From contig PKWR01000199.1 in assembly GCA_003133285.1 (NCBI GenBank), positions 1 through 10,259 on the forward strand: a stretch of DNA of 10,259 nt, read 5' to 3'. Shown in pieces: positions 1 to 6,310 of this stretch (the stretch's first letter is position 1; each line of letters begins with the position of its first letter). The notes below the pieces were generated by a model. The model ran no database searches and was not told where the DNA came from. It saw only the letters and a program-made list of their open reading frames with translations. Origin of the DNA: Coriobacteriia bacterium (GTDB lineage Bacteria; Actinomycetota; Coriobacteriia; Anaerosomatales; PALSA-660). The position numbers and the translations under genes were made by a program.

Positions 1-332
1 TAGAAGATCTTGATGTTCACGTCGGGATACAGCTCGCGCAACCTTCGCACCTTCCGGTTCTTCTTGGTGACGAGCTTCTGCGACATCGTGGTCAGCTCGA
101 TGTAGAGGTCGAAGTCCGGCATGTAGAAGTCCGGCGAGAACGACGCGATGACATCGCCCGCGGCGCTCCACTCGATCGGGAACGTCGTCGGCTCGTACTC
201 CCACCGGATGCCGTAGAAGTCGAGGATCTGCGCCGCGACCTTCTCAGAGGGGTGCGCGAACTCGGTCGCGGCTACGCGCTCGGAGACCGGCAGCCCGTCA
301 TCGGGCGACGATGTGGACGGTGATCCGGTCAT
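1..332 (-). CDS. PD-(D/E)XK nuclease-fold-like protein, C-terminus cut by window edge
   Basis: The gene starts at ATG 332-330 and stays open to the left edge, giving 110 visible codons. After a low-complexity Ser/Pro/Asp start (residues 1-14) come a helix around AAQILDFYGIRWEYEP, a strand pair and the motif FSPDFYMPDFDLYIELT, followed by a Lys/Arg-rich helix (QKLVTKKNRKVRRLRELYP) and the strand VNIKIF. The PDF...YIE pattern is the core of restriction-endonuclease-like folds (as in Vsr, TnsA and DUF559). The usual catalytic E-x-K reads E-L-T here, so activity is doubtful. I recall a similar domain in front of hypoxanthine phosphoribosyltransferase in some actinobacterial proteins; the rest of this gene could be that, but it is outside the window. 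It begins 8 bases after the merR stop with no clear Shine-Dalgarno sequence, so it is probably translated by coupling in the same operon. Confidence 0.6.
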   Translation of the reverse strand, partial: MTGSPSTSSPDDGLPVSERVAATEFAHPSEKVAAQILDFYGIRWEYEPTTFPIEWSAAGDVIASFSPDFYMPDFDLYIELTTMSQKLVTKKNRKVRRLRELYPDVNIKIF

Positions 333-340
333 GGGTTGGG

Positions 341-1054
341 CTACATCACGTCCTCGAACGCGTCGGCGACCGCGCGCCGGGCCAGGCCCCGTTTGAGCTC
401 GTCGGTCAGCCGCAGAAGCTCGTCGACTGACTCGACGAGCTTCTGCTTCGTTTCGGGGGTGCGATGCCGGTAGGCGGGCATCAGGATCTGCTGGAAGATC
501 GCGGCCTCGCGCTCGGCGCCGGTCGCGTACATCCGCAGGTGGCGCGGATCGACACCGTAGCCGCGAAGGTCCCAGCACGTGTGAGCGATCTGGACGTCGC
601 CGCGCGGAAGCTCCTCGCCGCGTTCGCCTTTGATCAGATGGACGAGCGCGAACTCGGCGAGCTCACGGACGAACGACACCGGGAAGCCGAGCGCGGACGG
701 CACATCCTCGAGCGGCACCGCGTCGGCGCTGTCGAACGGCTGGGCCACGGACTCGGGCCGTGTGACCATCGGGCGGAGCTCCTCGGGGACCTTGCCCCTG
801 TCGAAGTCCTTGAGCTTCTCGCGGATCACCGCCAGCGGCAGGAAGTGCTCCTTCTGGAGGCGGAGGATGAGGTCCACGCGGGCGACGTCCCCGGTGGAGA
901 ACTTGCGGTACCCGCCAGCCGTGCGCTCGGGCGTCACCAGCCCCTCGTCCTCGAGGAAGCGGACCTTGCTGATGGTGAGGTCCGGATGCGCGGGCATCAG
1001 GTTCTCGACCAACTCACCGATCGTCATGTACTCACGGCTGTGCGACGCGGTCAT
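341..1054 (-). CDS. ftsR: MerR-family transcriptional regulator, FtsR/Rv1828 type
   Basis: The 237-residue protein has an N-terminal MerR winged helix-turn-helix at about residues 10-80 (TIGELVENL, then ISKVRFLEDEGLVTPERTAG, GYRKFSTGDVARVDLILRLQ and FLPLAVIREKL). A longer C-terminal half ends in a charged helix (residues 190-237) likely to serve dimerisation. There is no cysteine cluster for metal sensing. The long insertion between helix 1 and the recognition helix and the FLPLxVIRExL stretch resemble mycobacterial Rv1828 and Corynebacterium FtsR, the latter described as an activator of ftsZ. Its ATG (1054-1052) overlaps the FHA gene stop (1053-1051) as ATGA, and a GGGAGGGGCGGA stretch directly before it gives a ribosome binding site. 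Rv1828 likewise follows garA (Rv1827), so the gene pair supports the assignment. DNA targets cannot be read from this sequence. Confidence 0.85.
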   Translation of the reverse strand: MTASHSREYMTIGELVENLMPAHPDLTISKVRFLEDEGLVTPERTAGGYRKFSTGDVARVDLILRLQKEHFLPLAVIREKLKDFDRGKVPEELRPMVTRPESVAQPFDSADAVPLEDVPSALGFPVSFVRELAEFALVHLIKGERGEELPRGDVQIAHTCWDLRGYGVDPRHLRMYATGAEREAAIFQQILMPAYRHRTPETKQKLVESVDELLRLTDELKRGLARRAVADAFEDVM

Positions 1055-1500
1055 TCCGCCCCTCCCGACATGAACACCATCTGGAATCGTCCGATCTGCA
1101 CCTGGTCGCCGGTGTGGAGCACCGCGCGATCGACACTCACGCCGTTCACGTAGACGCCGTTGAGCGAGCCTTCGTCCTTGACGGTCACTTCGCCGGACTC
1201 GACCTCGAGGGCCGCGTGGGCCCGCGACACCGTGATGTCGTTGAGGAAGATGTCGGCCTGAGGATCGCGGCCCACCGTCAGCCTCGGCCGGTCGAGGTAG
1301 AAGCGCTCCCCCACCTCGGGGCCCTTGCGCACGACGAGCAGAGGACCGTCACTGATCGGCGGCTGCACGGGCGCGGCAGAGGCGGAGGGAGCCTCGATCG
1401 GGGCGAAGGACGCGGTGCGCTCCGGAAGCGCCTCTTCGCACGAGGGGCAGACCGTCACGTCGGGCGGAACAGCGGCGCCGCATGCAGGACAGGTGTCCAT
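1051..1500 (-). CDS. Zinc-ribbon plus FHA domain protein, GarA-like
   Basis: With the ATG at 1500-1498 the protein has 149 residues. Residues 4-21 form a zinc ribbon (CPAC...CPSC; C4, C7, C18, C21). A Pro/Ala/Ser-rich linker runs to about residue 50, then an FHA domain (53-147) carries the phosphothreonine-binding landmarks G77-R78, S92-R-A-H95, N114-G115 and N119. The FHA core (LLVVRKGP, VGRDPQADIFLND, VSRAHA, GSLNGVYVN, GDQVQIGRF) closely resembles mycobacterial GarA (Rv1827), which binds and controls 2-oxoglutarate/glutamate enzymes and is switched by threonine phosphorylation in its N-terminus. GarA itself has no zinc ribbon. The linker contains ERTASF (residues 27-32), reminiscent of GarA's ETTSVF phosphosite. 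A GTG two codons upstream (1506-1504) is possible, but GGGAG lies five bases before the ATG, so I prefer the ATG. Confidence 0.85.
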   Translation of the reverse strand: MDTCPACGAAVPPDVTVCPSCEEALPERTASFAPIEAPSASAAPVQPPISDGPLLVVRKGPEVGERFYLDRPRLTVGRDPQADIFLNDITVSRAHAALEVESGEVTVKDEGSLNGVYVNGVSVDRAVLHTGDQVQIGRFQMVFMSGGAE

Positions 1501-1505
1501 ACCCA

Positions 1506-1510
1506 CTCCC
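1506..1510 (-). promoter_or_regulatory. Ribosome binding site of the FHA gene
   Basis: GGGAG on the minus strand stands five bases before ATG 1500-1498. It overlaps the first base of the competing GTG codon at 1506-1504, so it favours the ATG as the true start. Confidence 0.55.
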
Positions 1511-1528
1511 GATCTGGTGTCGGACCGG

Positions 1529-1789
1529 TCAGTTGCTGAAGCCGAAATCCTTGCGCTCGAACGCCGTCTTGATGCTGCCTTCCACGGCGGCGATGACCTC
1601 GGGGGTCTCGAGCACGTGGCGGAGCTTCTCCGGGCTGAGACGGTTGCGCACGTAGGGGTCGTTCAACGCCTCTTCGAGCTTGCGGCCGTTGCCGACCTCG
1701 CGGACCACGTACTCGATCACGCGCTCCTCGAGCTCGTCGGTCGCCAGCTCCTTGAGGAACGCGCGGATGGAAGCGGCAAGATCAGGCAA
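1529..1789 (-). CDS. Conserved-looking hypothetical protein, 86 residues, all-helical
   Basis: I do not recognise a named family. The 86-residue protein is charged and predicted from its pattern to be a bundle of short helices: residues 2-14, 17-32 (DELEERVIEYVVREV), 36-44, 51-60 and 63-78. It has no signal peptide, membrane segment or metal-binding cysteines. It starts with a rare TTG codon (1789-1787), which is well supported by a strong AAGGAGG five bases upstream; no in-frame ATG or GTG nearby has such a site. It begins 21 bases after the RsiG-like gene stop and ends 28 bases before the FHA start codon, so it is almost certainly co-transcribed with both. The size, solubility and position next to an anti-sigma-like gene suggest a small regulatory or adaptor protein, but that is inference only. 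Confidence 0.75.
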   Translation of the reverse strand: MPDLAASIRAFLKELATDELEERVIEYVVREVGNGRKLEEALNDPYVRNRLSPEKLRHVLETPEVIAAVEGSIKTAFERKDFGFSN

Positions 1790-1794
1790 GTTGT

Positions 1795-1801
1795 CCTCCT
1801 T
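1795..1801 (-). promoter_or_regulatory. Strong Shine-Dalgarno deciding a TTG start
   Basis: AAGGAGG on the minus strand lies five bases before TTG 1789-1787. It is among the best ribosome binding sites in the window and is the reason for accepting the unusual TTG start of the 86-residue gene. Confidence 0.8.
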
Positions 1802-1810
1802 GCAGGCGGC

Positions 1811-2116
1811 TCACTCTTCGTTCTCTATCTCGTCAGGCTTGACCGGGGGCGTGCCGCGCAGGTCGTTCGCGAGGATCGCGATGAGACGGTCGAGGTCCGT
1901 TCCCGAGATCACGTCGTGAGGTTCGCCCTGCCCCTCCGCGAGACGCCGCACGAGCTCGGCGCGGAGGATGTCGATACGTCCGTGGAGCACGCGCCGGCGG
2001 TAGCTCAGCTCGTTCTCTTCGGCCGACAACTGGTCGAGCAGGGTGCGCAGCTCATCGTTGCTCTTGTCACCCAGATTGAGCAGCGCATCATCGCCGAAAC
2101 CCGCTGAATCCTGCAT
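1811..2116 (-). CDS. rsiG: RsiG-like c-di-GMP-binding anti-sigma factor, single-motif form
   Basis: This 101-residue protein is mostly one long helical segment (about 17-62) followed by a short helical tail (72-86) and an acidic end. Residues 34-49 read E34-x3-S38-x2-R41-x3-H45-x3-D49, which matches the c-di-GMP-binding signature E(X)3S(X)2R(X)3Q(X)3D of RsiG in four of five positions, with His for Gln. In Streptomyces, RsiG loaded with c-di-GMP holds the sigma factor WhiG inactive, and carries two such motifs. Small single-motif RsiGs that work as antiparallel homodimers are known from early-branching unicellular actinobacteria (Rubrobacter radiotolerans). Length and single motif fit that class. 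The ATG (2116-2114) is preceded by GAGGAGGAGA at four bases. No WhiG-type sigma gene lies in the window, so the partner must be elsewhere. The match rests on the motif and helical context, not on a search. Confidence 0.75.
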   Translation of the reverse strand: MQDSAGFGDDALLNLGDKSNDELRTLLDQLSAEENELSYRRRVLHGRIDILRAELVRRLAEGQGEPHDVISGTDLDRLIAILANDLRGTPPVKPDEIENEE

Positions 2117-2226
2117 GACGTCTCCTCCTCGAGGCTATGGTCGAAGTGTACCACCGGGGTGTGTCACGCGAGGGCTTCCGAAGGGTCCGCTCGAACCTTT
2201 CTATTGCCTCGACGTTAAGTGTAGGT
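2117..2226 (-). promoter_or_regulatory. Intergenic leader in front of the RsiG-like gene, possible promoter
   Basis: This 110-base gap is the longest one inside the leftward gene series, so an internal promoter is plausible. On the minus strand the hexamer TACACT occurs twice (2223-2218 and 2150-2145) and either could serve as a -10 box, but I see no convincing -35 box at 16-18 bases. A small stem GGTTC-GAGC-GGACC lies at about 2198-2185. No T-run terminator follows the transferase gene. The ribosome binding site GAGGAGGAG occupies 2130-2122. Confidence 0.3.
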
Positions 2227-3018
2227 TCATGCCCTCCGCGGCGCAGTGGCGACCGCATGCTCCGCGACCCCGGCAAGAGCGAGTTCGCGCTCCTCGTCGG
2301 AGAAGGATCCGGGATCCAGCGTCACGCCGAGGACGCGCTCGACGGCTGCGGCGACGGCCTCCGCGATCGTCTCGATCGACGGCGCGGCGCCGAGAGCGCC
2401 TTCGAGCGTGGCGGTTGTCTCGTCGAGCGCGCTGCGCCGTGATGCGTCGAGGCGGAAGACCTCGGCCTCCGCGGCGACGTCGCGCGAGATCACGAAGCAC
2501 CCGTGCTGCAGGACGGCGTCGTCCTTCCATACCTGCGCGCTGCCCGAGAGCTTCGCGGCCCCGAGCGAGAGGTCGGCGGGCGTCGCGTGGAGGTAGCACG
2601 CCCCGGCCCCCTTCTCGCCCCGGGAGCGGGCGGTCACCTGCGCCGGCACGCCGAGCAGCGCGTACGCCTCGGCGAGCGCCGCCGACAGGTGGCGGTACGA
2701 GGCGGCGACGCCCCGTGGGACCCCGTCTCCCGTTCCGGCAACCATGCAGTAGGTGAGCTCGTCGTCATGCAGCACTCCCCTGCCGCCGGTGGGCCGCCGC
2801 ACGACGTCGAAGCCGCGGCGTTCGCAGGCCACCAGGTCGACCTGCTCGACCGGCTGGAAGCGGCCGATGCTGACGGTCGGCACCTCCCAGCGGTAGAGAC
2901 GCAGCGTCGGCGGCGCGGTCCCGAGCGCGTGGAGATCGAGCACGGCCCGGTCCAGGGCCATGTTCATGGCTCCCCGGACCGGGCCGTCGATGATGAGACG
3001 CCAGACGGGCGTGGGCAC
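2227..3018 (-). CDS. Lipoate-protein ligase A family protein, probably a LipM-type octanoyltransferase
   Basis: The 263-residue protein has the BPL/LPL catalytic fold. RRPTGGRGVLHDDELTY (residues 74-90) is the acyl-binding loop of the family, and AKLSGSAQ (155-162) carries the catalytic lysine K156. ACYLHATPADLSLG places cysteine C141 where Bacillus LipM has the cysteine that forms the octanoyl thioester; LipM moves octanoate from acyl carrier protein to GcvH. There is no separate C-terminal accessory domain of the kind in E. coli LplA. The gene follows gcvPB by only 9 bases, which fits a role in lipoylating GcvH encoded in the same operon. Start is GTG 3018-3016, with a GGAG about 12 bases upstream. 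A true ATP-dependent lipoate ligase is the alternative, and the sequence alone does not fully exclude it. No lipoyl synthase gene is present here. Confidence 0.85.
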   Translation of the reverse strand: MPTPVWRLIIDGPVRGAMNMALDRAVLDLHALGTAPPTLRLYRWEVPTVSIGRFQPVEQVDLVACERRGFDVVRRPTGGRGVLHDDELTYCMVAGTGDGVPRGVAASYRHLSAALAEAYALLGVPAQVTARSRGEKGAGACYLHATPADLSLGAAKLSGSAQVWKDDAVLQHGCFVISRDVAAEAEVFRLDASRRSALDETTATLEGALGAAPSIETIAEAVAAAVERVLGVTLDPGSFSDEERELALAGVAEHAVATAPRRA

Positions 3019-3027
3019 GGCTGCCGG

Positions 3028-4530
3028 CTACTCCGCGCTCGAAGGCCGCCACCGCAGGTCGGGCTGCTTGACCGCGCGGGCCTCGTCGAGCCGACGCACC
3101 GGAGTGCTGTACGGAGCGCCGTGGAGCAGGTCGGGGTCCGACGCAGCCTCGGCGGCGATCGTCAACATCACCTCGATCATGCGGTCGATGTCCTCCAGAG
3201 ACTCGGTCTCGGTGGGCTCGAACATGATGGACTCGTCCACGATCAGCGGGAAGTAGATCGTGGGCGGGTGGATGCCGTAGTCGAGCAGGCGCTTCGCCAC
3301 GTCGAGAGTGTGGACGCCATGCTCCTTGCGCAGGCGCGAACCTGACAGAACGAACTCGTGCATGCACGGGCGGTCGTAGGGCAGCGGGTACGTGCCCTTC
3401 AGCTTCTCCTTCATGTAGTTCGCGGAGAGCACCGCCTGCTCGCTTGCGGCGCGCAGGCCGTCGCCCCCGAGTGCGAGCACGTACGCATAGGCGCGCACGA
3501 AGACACCGAAGTTCCCGAACGACGAGCGGACGCGGCCGATCGACCGGTCGGTCCAGCCGAGACCGTACGTGCCGTCGTCGAGACGGACGGGCAGCGGGCC
3601 GGGCAGGAACGGCGCGAGCGCCGCGGTCACACAGACGGGGCCGGCGCCGGGGCCCCCTCCGCCGTGCGGCGTGCTGAACGTCTTGTGCAGGTTGATGTGC
3701 ATGGCGTCGAAGCCCATGTCGCCCGGGCGCGTCTTGCCCATGATCGCGTTCATGTTCGCGCCGTCGCAGTAAGCCAGCGCGCCGACGGCGTGGACGGCCT
3801 CGGTGATCGCGACGATGTTCGGGTCGAAGAGCCCGAGCGTGTTCGGGTTCGTGAGCATGAGGGCGGCGACATCGGTGTCGAGTGCGGCCTTGAGCGCCTC
3901 CAGGTCGACGGCGCCGTTCGCGTCGCTCGCGATCGTGGTGACCTCATAGCCGGCCATGTGCACGCTCGCGGGGTTGGTGCCGTGCGCGGCATCGGGGATG
4001 ACGACACGCTTGCGCGGGTCGCCCATCGCCGTGTGGTAGGCGCGGAACATCATCATCGCCGTGAACTCGCCGTGCGCGCCGGCAGCCGGCTGCAGGGTGA
4101 CTCCCGGCAGGCCGGTTATCTCGGCCAGTGTGTCGGCCAGGCCGACCATCAGGCCCAGTCCGCCCTGGATCGTCTCGAGCGGCTGATACGGGTGCAGACC
4201 GGCGAAACCCTCGAGCCGGCAGACGTCTTCATTCAACCTCGGGTTGTACTTCATGGTGCAGGATCCGAGCGGGTACGGGCCCGAGTCCACCCCGAAGTTC
4301 ATGGTGGCGAGATGGTGGTAGTGGCGGGCGATCTCGACCTCGGTGACGTGCGGCAGCGCCGGAGGCTGCGTGCGGACTCCGCCTGCCAGCGCCTCGTCGA
4401 GCGAGATCTCCGGCACGTCGAGCACGGGCGCCTCGACGCAGCGGGACTCGGGTGAGCCGGTCTCGAAGATCAGCGCGCGCGGTCCGCGGACCGGAGCGTC
4501 CTTGGGGAAACGAGCGTCGGAAGCGGTCAC
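3028..4530 (-). CDS. gcvPB: Glycine dehydrogenase (aminomethyl-transferring), subunit 2
   Basis: This is the C-terminal half of the P protein as a separate 500-residue subunit. Together with GcvPA it decarboxylates glycine and loads the aminomethyl group on lipoyl-GcvH. The PLP-binding lysine is K283 in the motif INLHKTFSTPHGGGGPGAG. Other family landmarks are SCTMKYNPRLNE near the N-terminus and PDAAHGTNPA and DGANMNAIMG before the lysine. The start is GTG 4530-4528, which overlaps the gcvPA stop as GTGA, with AAGGAGGTG about 8-10 bases upstream. The reading frame stays open for another 165 codons upstream, but that part overlaps gcvPA and is its shadow. The C-terminus (SLEDIDRMIEVML) is complete and of normal length. 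Translational coupling with gcvPA would give equal amounts of the two subunits. Confidence 0.95.
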   Translation of the reverse strand: MTASDARFPKDAPVRGPRALIFETGSPESRCVEAPVLDVPEISLDEALAGGVRTQPPALPHVTEVEIARHYHHLATMNFGVDSGPYPLGSCTMKYNPRLNEDVCRLEGFAGLHPYQPLETIQGGLGLMVGLADTLAEITGLPGVTLQPAAGAHGEFTAMMMFRAYHTAMGDPRKRVVIPDAAHGTNPASVHMAGYEVTTIASDANGAVDLEALKAALDTDVAALMLTNPNTLGLFDPNIVAITEAVHAVGALAYCDGANMNAIMGKTRPGDMGFDAMHINLHKTFSTPHGGGGPGAGPVCVTAALAPFLPGPLPVRLDDGTYGLGWTDRSIGRVRSSFGNFGVFVRAYAYVLALGGDGLRAASEQAVLSANYMKEKLKGTYPLPYDRPCMHEFVLSGSRLRKEHGVHTLDVAKRLLDYGIHPPTIYFPLIVDESIMFEPTETESLEDIDRMIEVMLTIAAEAASDPDLLHGAPYSTPVRRLDEARAVKQPDLRWRPSSAE

Positions 4531-5864
4531 AGCGACGCCACCTCCTTCGCCAGCGAGTCCATCTCGGCCCTGGTGCGCTTCTCGGTCACGGCGAAGAGCA
4601 CGAGCCCGTCCATCCCGGGATCGATCGCACCGAGGTCGACGCCGGCCAGGAAGCCGCGACGGACCATCTCCGCGTGCATGACAGCGGGATCGCCCTTGTA
4701 GCGGAGCGCGAACTCGTTCGCGAACGCCGCCGAGTACGGGGCGTCGAACTTCCCCGTGGCCAGCAGCGCCTCGCGGAGGTAGTGGGCCTTGGCGACGCAC
4801 GCGCGACCGACGCTCTCGAGGCCGGCGGCGCCGACGGCGGAGAGGTAGACGGCTGCGGCAAGGGCGTTGAGAGCGTGGTTCGAGCAGATGTTGCTCGTCG
4901 CCTTCTCGCGGCGGATGTGCTGTTCGCGGGTCTGCATGGTCAAGACGAACGCGCCCCTGCCGTCGACGTCGACCGTCCGCCCGACGATGCGGCCGGGCAG
5001 TTGGCGCAGGTGCGCCTGGCGGCACGCGAAGAAGCCGAGGCCGGGGCCGCCCAGCGACATGGGGTTCCCGAGCGGCTGGCCCTCCCCCACGACGATGTCG
5101 GCGCCGAAGGACGAGGGCGGCTCGAGCACGCCGGAAAGGATGGGGTTGACCGAGACCACGAAGAGCGCGCCCGCGGCCTGAGCGACCTCGCCGAGGGCCG
5201 CGAGGTCCTCGAGGTGGCCCACGAAGTTGGGCGACGAGACCAGCAGCGCCGCTGTCGAGTCATCGACGAGCAGCGCGGCCGTGGCGGGGCTGACGACCCC
5301 GTCCTCGACCGGACAGGTGACGACCTCGATGTTGCCGGAGGCGGCGTACGTGCGCAGCACGACACGCCACTCCGGGTGCGCCGAACCCATGACGACGACC
5401 TTGTGGCGCCTCGTGATGCGGGACGCCATCAGCGCCGCCTCGACGAAGGCCGTCGCGCCGTCGTACATCGACGCGTTCGCGACGTCCATGCCGGTCAGCT
5501 CGCAGATCATCGTCTGGAACTCGTAGATGTTCTGCAGCGTGCCCTGGCTGACCTCGGGCTGGTAGGGCGTGTACGCGGTGAAGAACTCGGGACGGCGCAC
5601 CACGTGGTCCACGATCGACGGGATGTAGTGGTCGTAGCAGCCCGCCCCGGCGAACGACACGAGCCGGGCCGCGGGAGTGTTCGCGTCGGCGAGCGCCCGC
5701 AAGGAGGACACCGCCTCCATCTCGCTCAGACCGTCGGGCAGGTCCAGAGGGCGACCGAGCCTGACTGCGGCGGGAACGGACTCGAACAGCTCGTCGATAT
5801 CGGTGACGCCAACGGCACGCAGCATCGTCTCGCGATGCTCACAACTCACGGGTGAGAAGCGCAC
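4527..5864 (-). CDS. gcvPA: Glycine dehydrogenase (aminomethyl-transferring), subunit 1
   Basis: The 445-residue protein matches the N-terminal half of the P protein in organisms with a split enzyme. It shows the usual opening MRFSP...RETMLRAVGVTDIDELF, then GAGCYDHYIPS, the highly conserved YTPYQPEVSQGTLQNIYEFQ and the TGMDVANASMYDGATA stretch. It contributes to the active site, while the PLP lysine is on GcvPB. The start is GTG 5864-5862, only 5 bases after the gcvH stop, and it is supported by the family-typical N-terminus; the ribosome binding site is weak (GAGG about 10 bases upstream), so coupling with gcvH is likely. The split form is common in Firmicutes, archaea and some actinobacteria, whereas mycobacteria and Streptomyces have a fused P protein, which informs the guess at lineage. 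Confidence 0.95.
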   Translation of the reverse strand: MRFSPVSCEHRETMLRAVGVTDIDELFESVPAAVRLGRPLDLPDGLSEMEAVSSLRALADANTPAARLVSFAGAGCYDHYIPSIVDHVVRRPEFFTAYTPYQPEVSQGTLQNIYEFQTMICELTGMDVANASMYDGATAFVEAALMASRITRRHKVVVMGSAHPEWRVVLRTYAASGNIEVVTCPVEDGVVSPATAALLVDDSTAALLVSSPNFVGHLEDLAALGEVAQAAGALFVVSVNPILSGVLEPPSSFGADIVVGEGQPLGNPMSLGGPGLGFFACRQAHLRQLPGRIVGRTVDVDGRGAFVLTMQTREQHIRREKATSNICSNHALNALAAAVYLSAVGAAGLESVGRACVAKAHYLREALLATGKFDAPYSAAFANEFALRYKGDPAVMHAEMVRRGFLAGVDLGAIDPGMDGLVLFAVTEKRTRAEMDSLAKEVASL

Positions 5865-5869
5865 AGCGG

Positions 5870-6253
5870 CTACGCCTCGTTCGCAACGAAGGCGTCGTAC
5901 TCGACCGAGCTCATCAGGCCGTCGAGCTCCGCGGGGTCCGCGAGCTTGATCTTGACCATCCAGCCGGCGCCATAGGCGTCGCTGTTGATGGACTCGGGAG
6001 CGGAGTCGAGCTCGTCGTTGACCTCGACCACGGTGCCGGAGACCGGCGCGAACAGCTCGGAGACCGACTTGACCGACTCGATCTCGCCGAAGGTCTCGCC
6101 GACCGCCAGCACGTCGCCGACCGAGGGAAGGTCGACGTAGACGACCTCGCCGAGCTGGTCCTGTGCGAAGTCCGAGATGCCGATCACGGCCGTGTCACCC
6201 TCGACGCGGACCCACTCGTGTTCCTTGTCATAACGCAGATCTGCCGGGTTCAT
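5870..6253 (-). CDS. gcvH: Glycine cleavage system H protein
   Basis: The 127-residue protein is the lipoyl carrier that shuttles the aminomethyl group from the P protein to the T protein. The lipoylated lysine is K62 in GEIESVKSVSELFAPVSG, and the flanking WVRVEGDTAVIGISDFAQDQ and GWMVKIKL segments are those of the H family. Length is normal. Start is ATG 6253-6251 with GAAGGAG about 11 bases upstream. It lies 57 bases after gcvT, in a gap that holds a GC-rich hairpin, and 5 bases before gcvPA. H protein can also serve as the octanoyl donor in lipoate assembly in LipM/LipL pathways, which fits the acyltransferase encoded downstream. Confidence 0.96.
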   Translation of the reverse strand: MNPADLRYDKEHEWVRVEGDTAVIGISDFAQDQLGEVVYVDLPSVGDVLAVGETFGEIESVKSVSELFAPVSGTVVEVNDELDSAPESINSDAYGAGWMVKIKLADPAELDGLMSSVEYDAFVANEA

Positions 6254-6283
6254 GCGCTCGTACGCTCCTTCGGGTCGGGGGAC

Positions 6284-6305
6284 CGCCGCGCTTCTTTGCG
6301 CGGCG
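6284..6305 (-). promoter_or_regulatory. GC-rich hairpin between gcvT and gcvH
   Basis: A perfect 8-base-pair inverted repeat, CGCCGCGC-AAAGAA-GCGCGGCG on the minus strand, starts 5 bases after the gcvT stop. It has no following T-run and the next gene is in the same operon, so it is more likely an RNA-stabilising or processing stem, or a partial attenuator, than a full terminator. Confidence 0.5.
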
Positions 6306-6310
6306 ACGTG

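Noticed and set aside
2117..2226. Riboswitch or WhiG-type promoter in front of the RsiG-like gene
   Set aside because: I found only one small stem and no TAAA/GCCGATAA-like pair at the right spacing, so neither is supported.
2137..2442. 101-codon plus-strand frame starting in the gap before the RsiG-like gene
   Set aside because: Most of it is antisense to the acyltransferase gene and it has no ribosome binding site or recognisable motif.
4531..5025. Upstream extension of the gcvPB frame by 165 codons
   Set aside because: The extension is Arg/Pro-rich and out of frame over gcvPA. The GTG at 4530 with its AAGGAGGTG and the GTGA overlap give the normal family length.
4452..5855. 467-codon open frame on the plus strand opposite gcvPA
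   Set aside because: It is the antisense shadow of gcvPA, with low-complexity composition and no ribosome binding site or motif.
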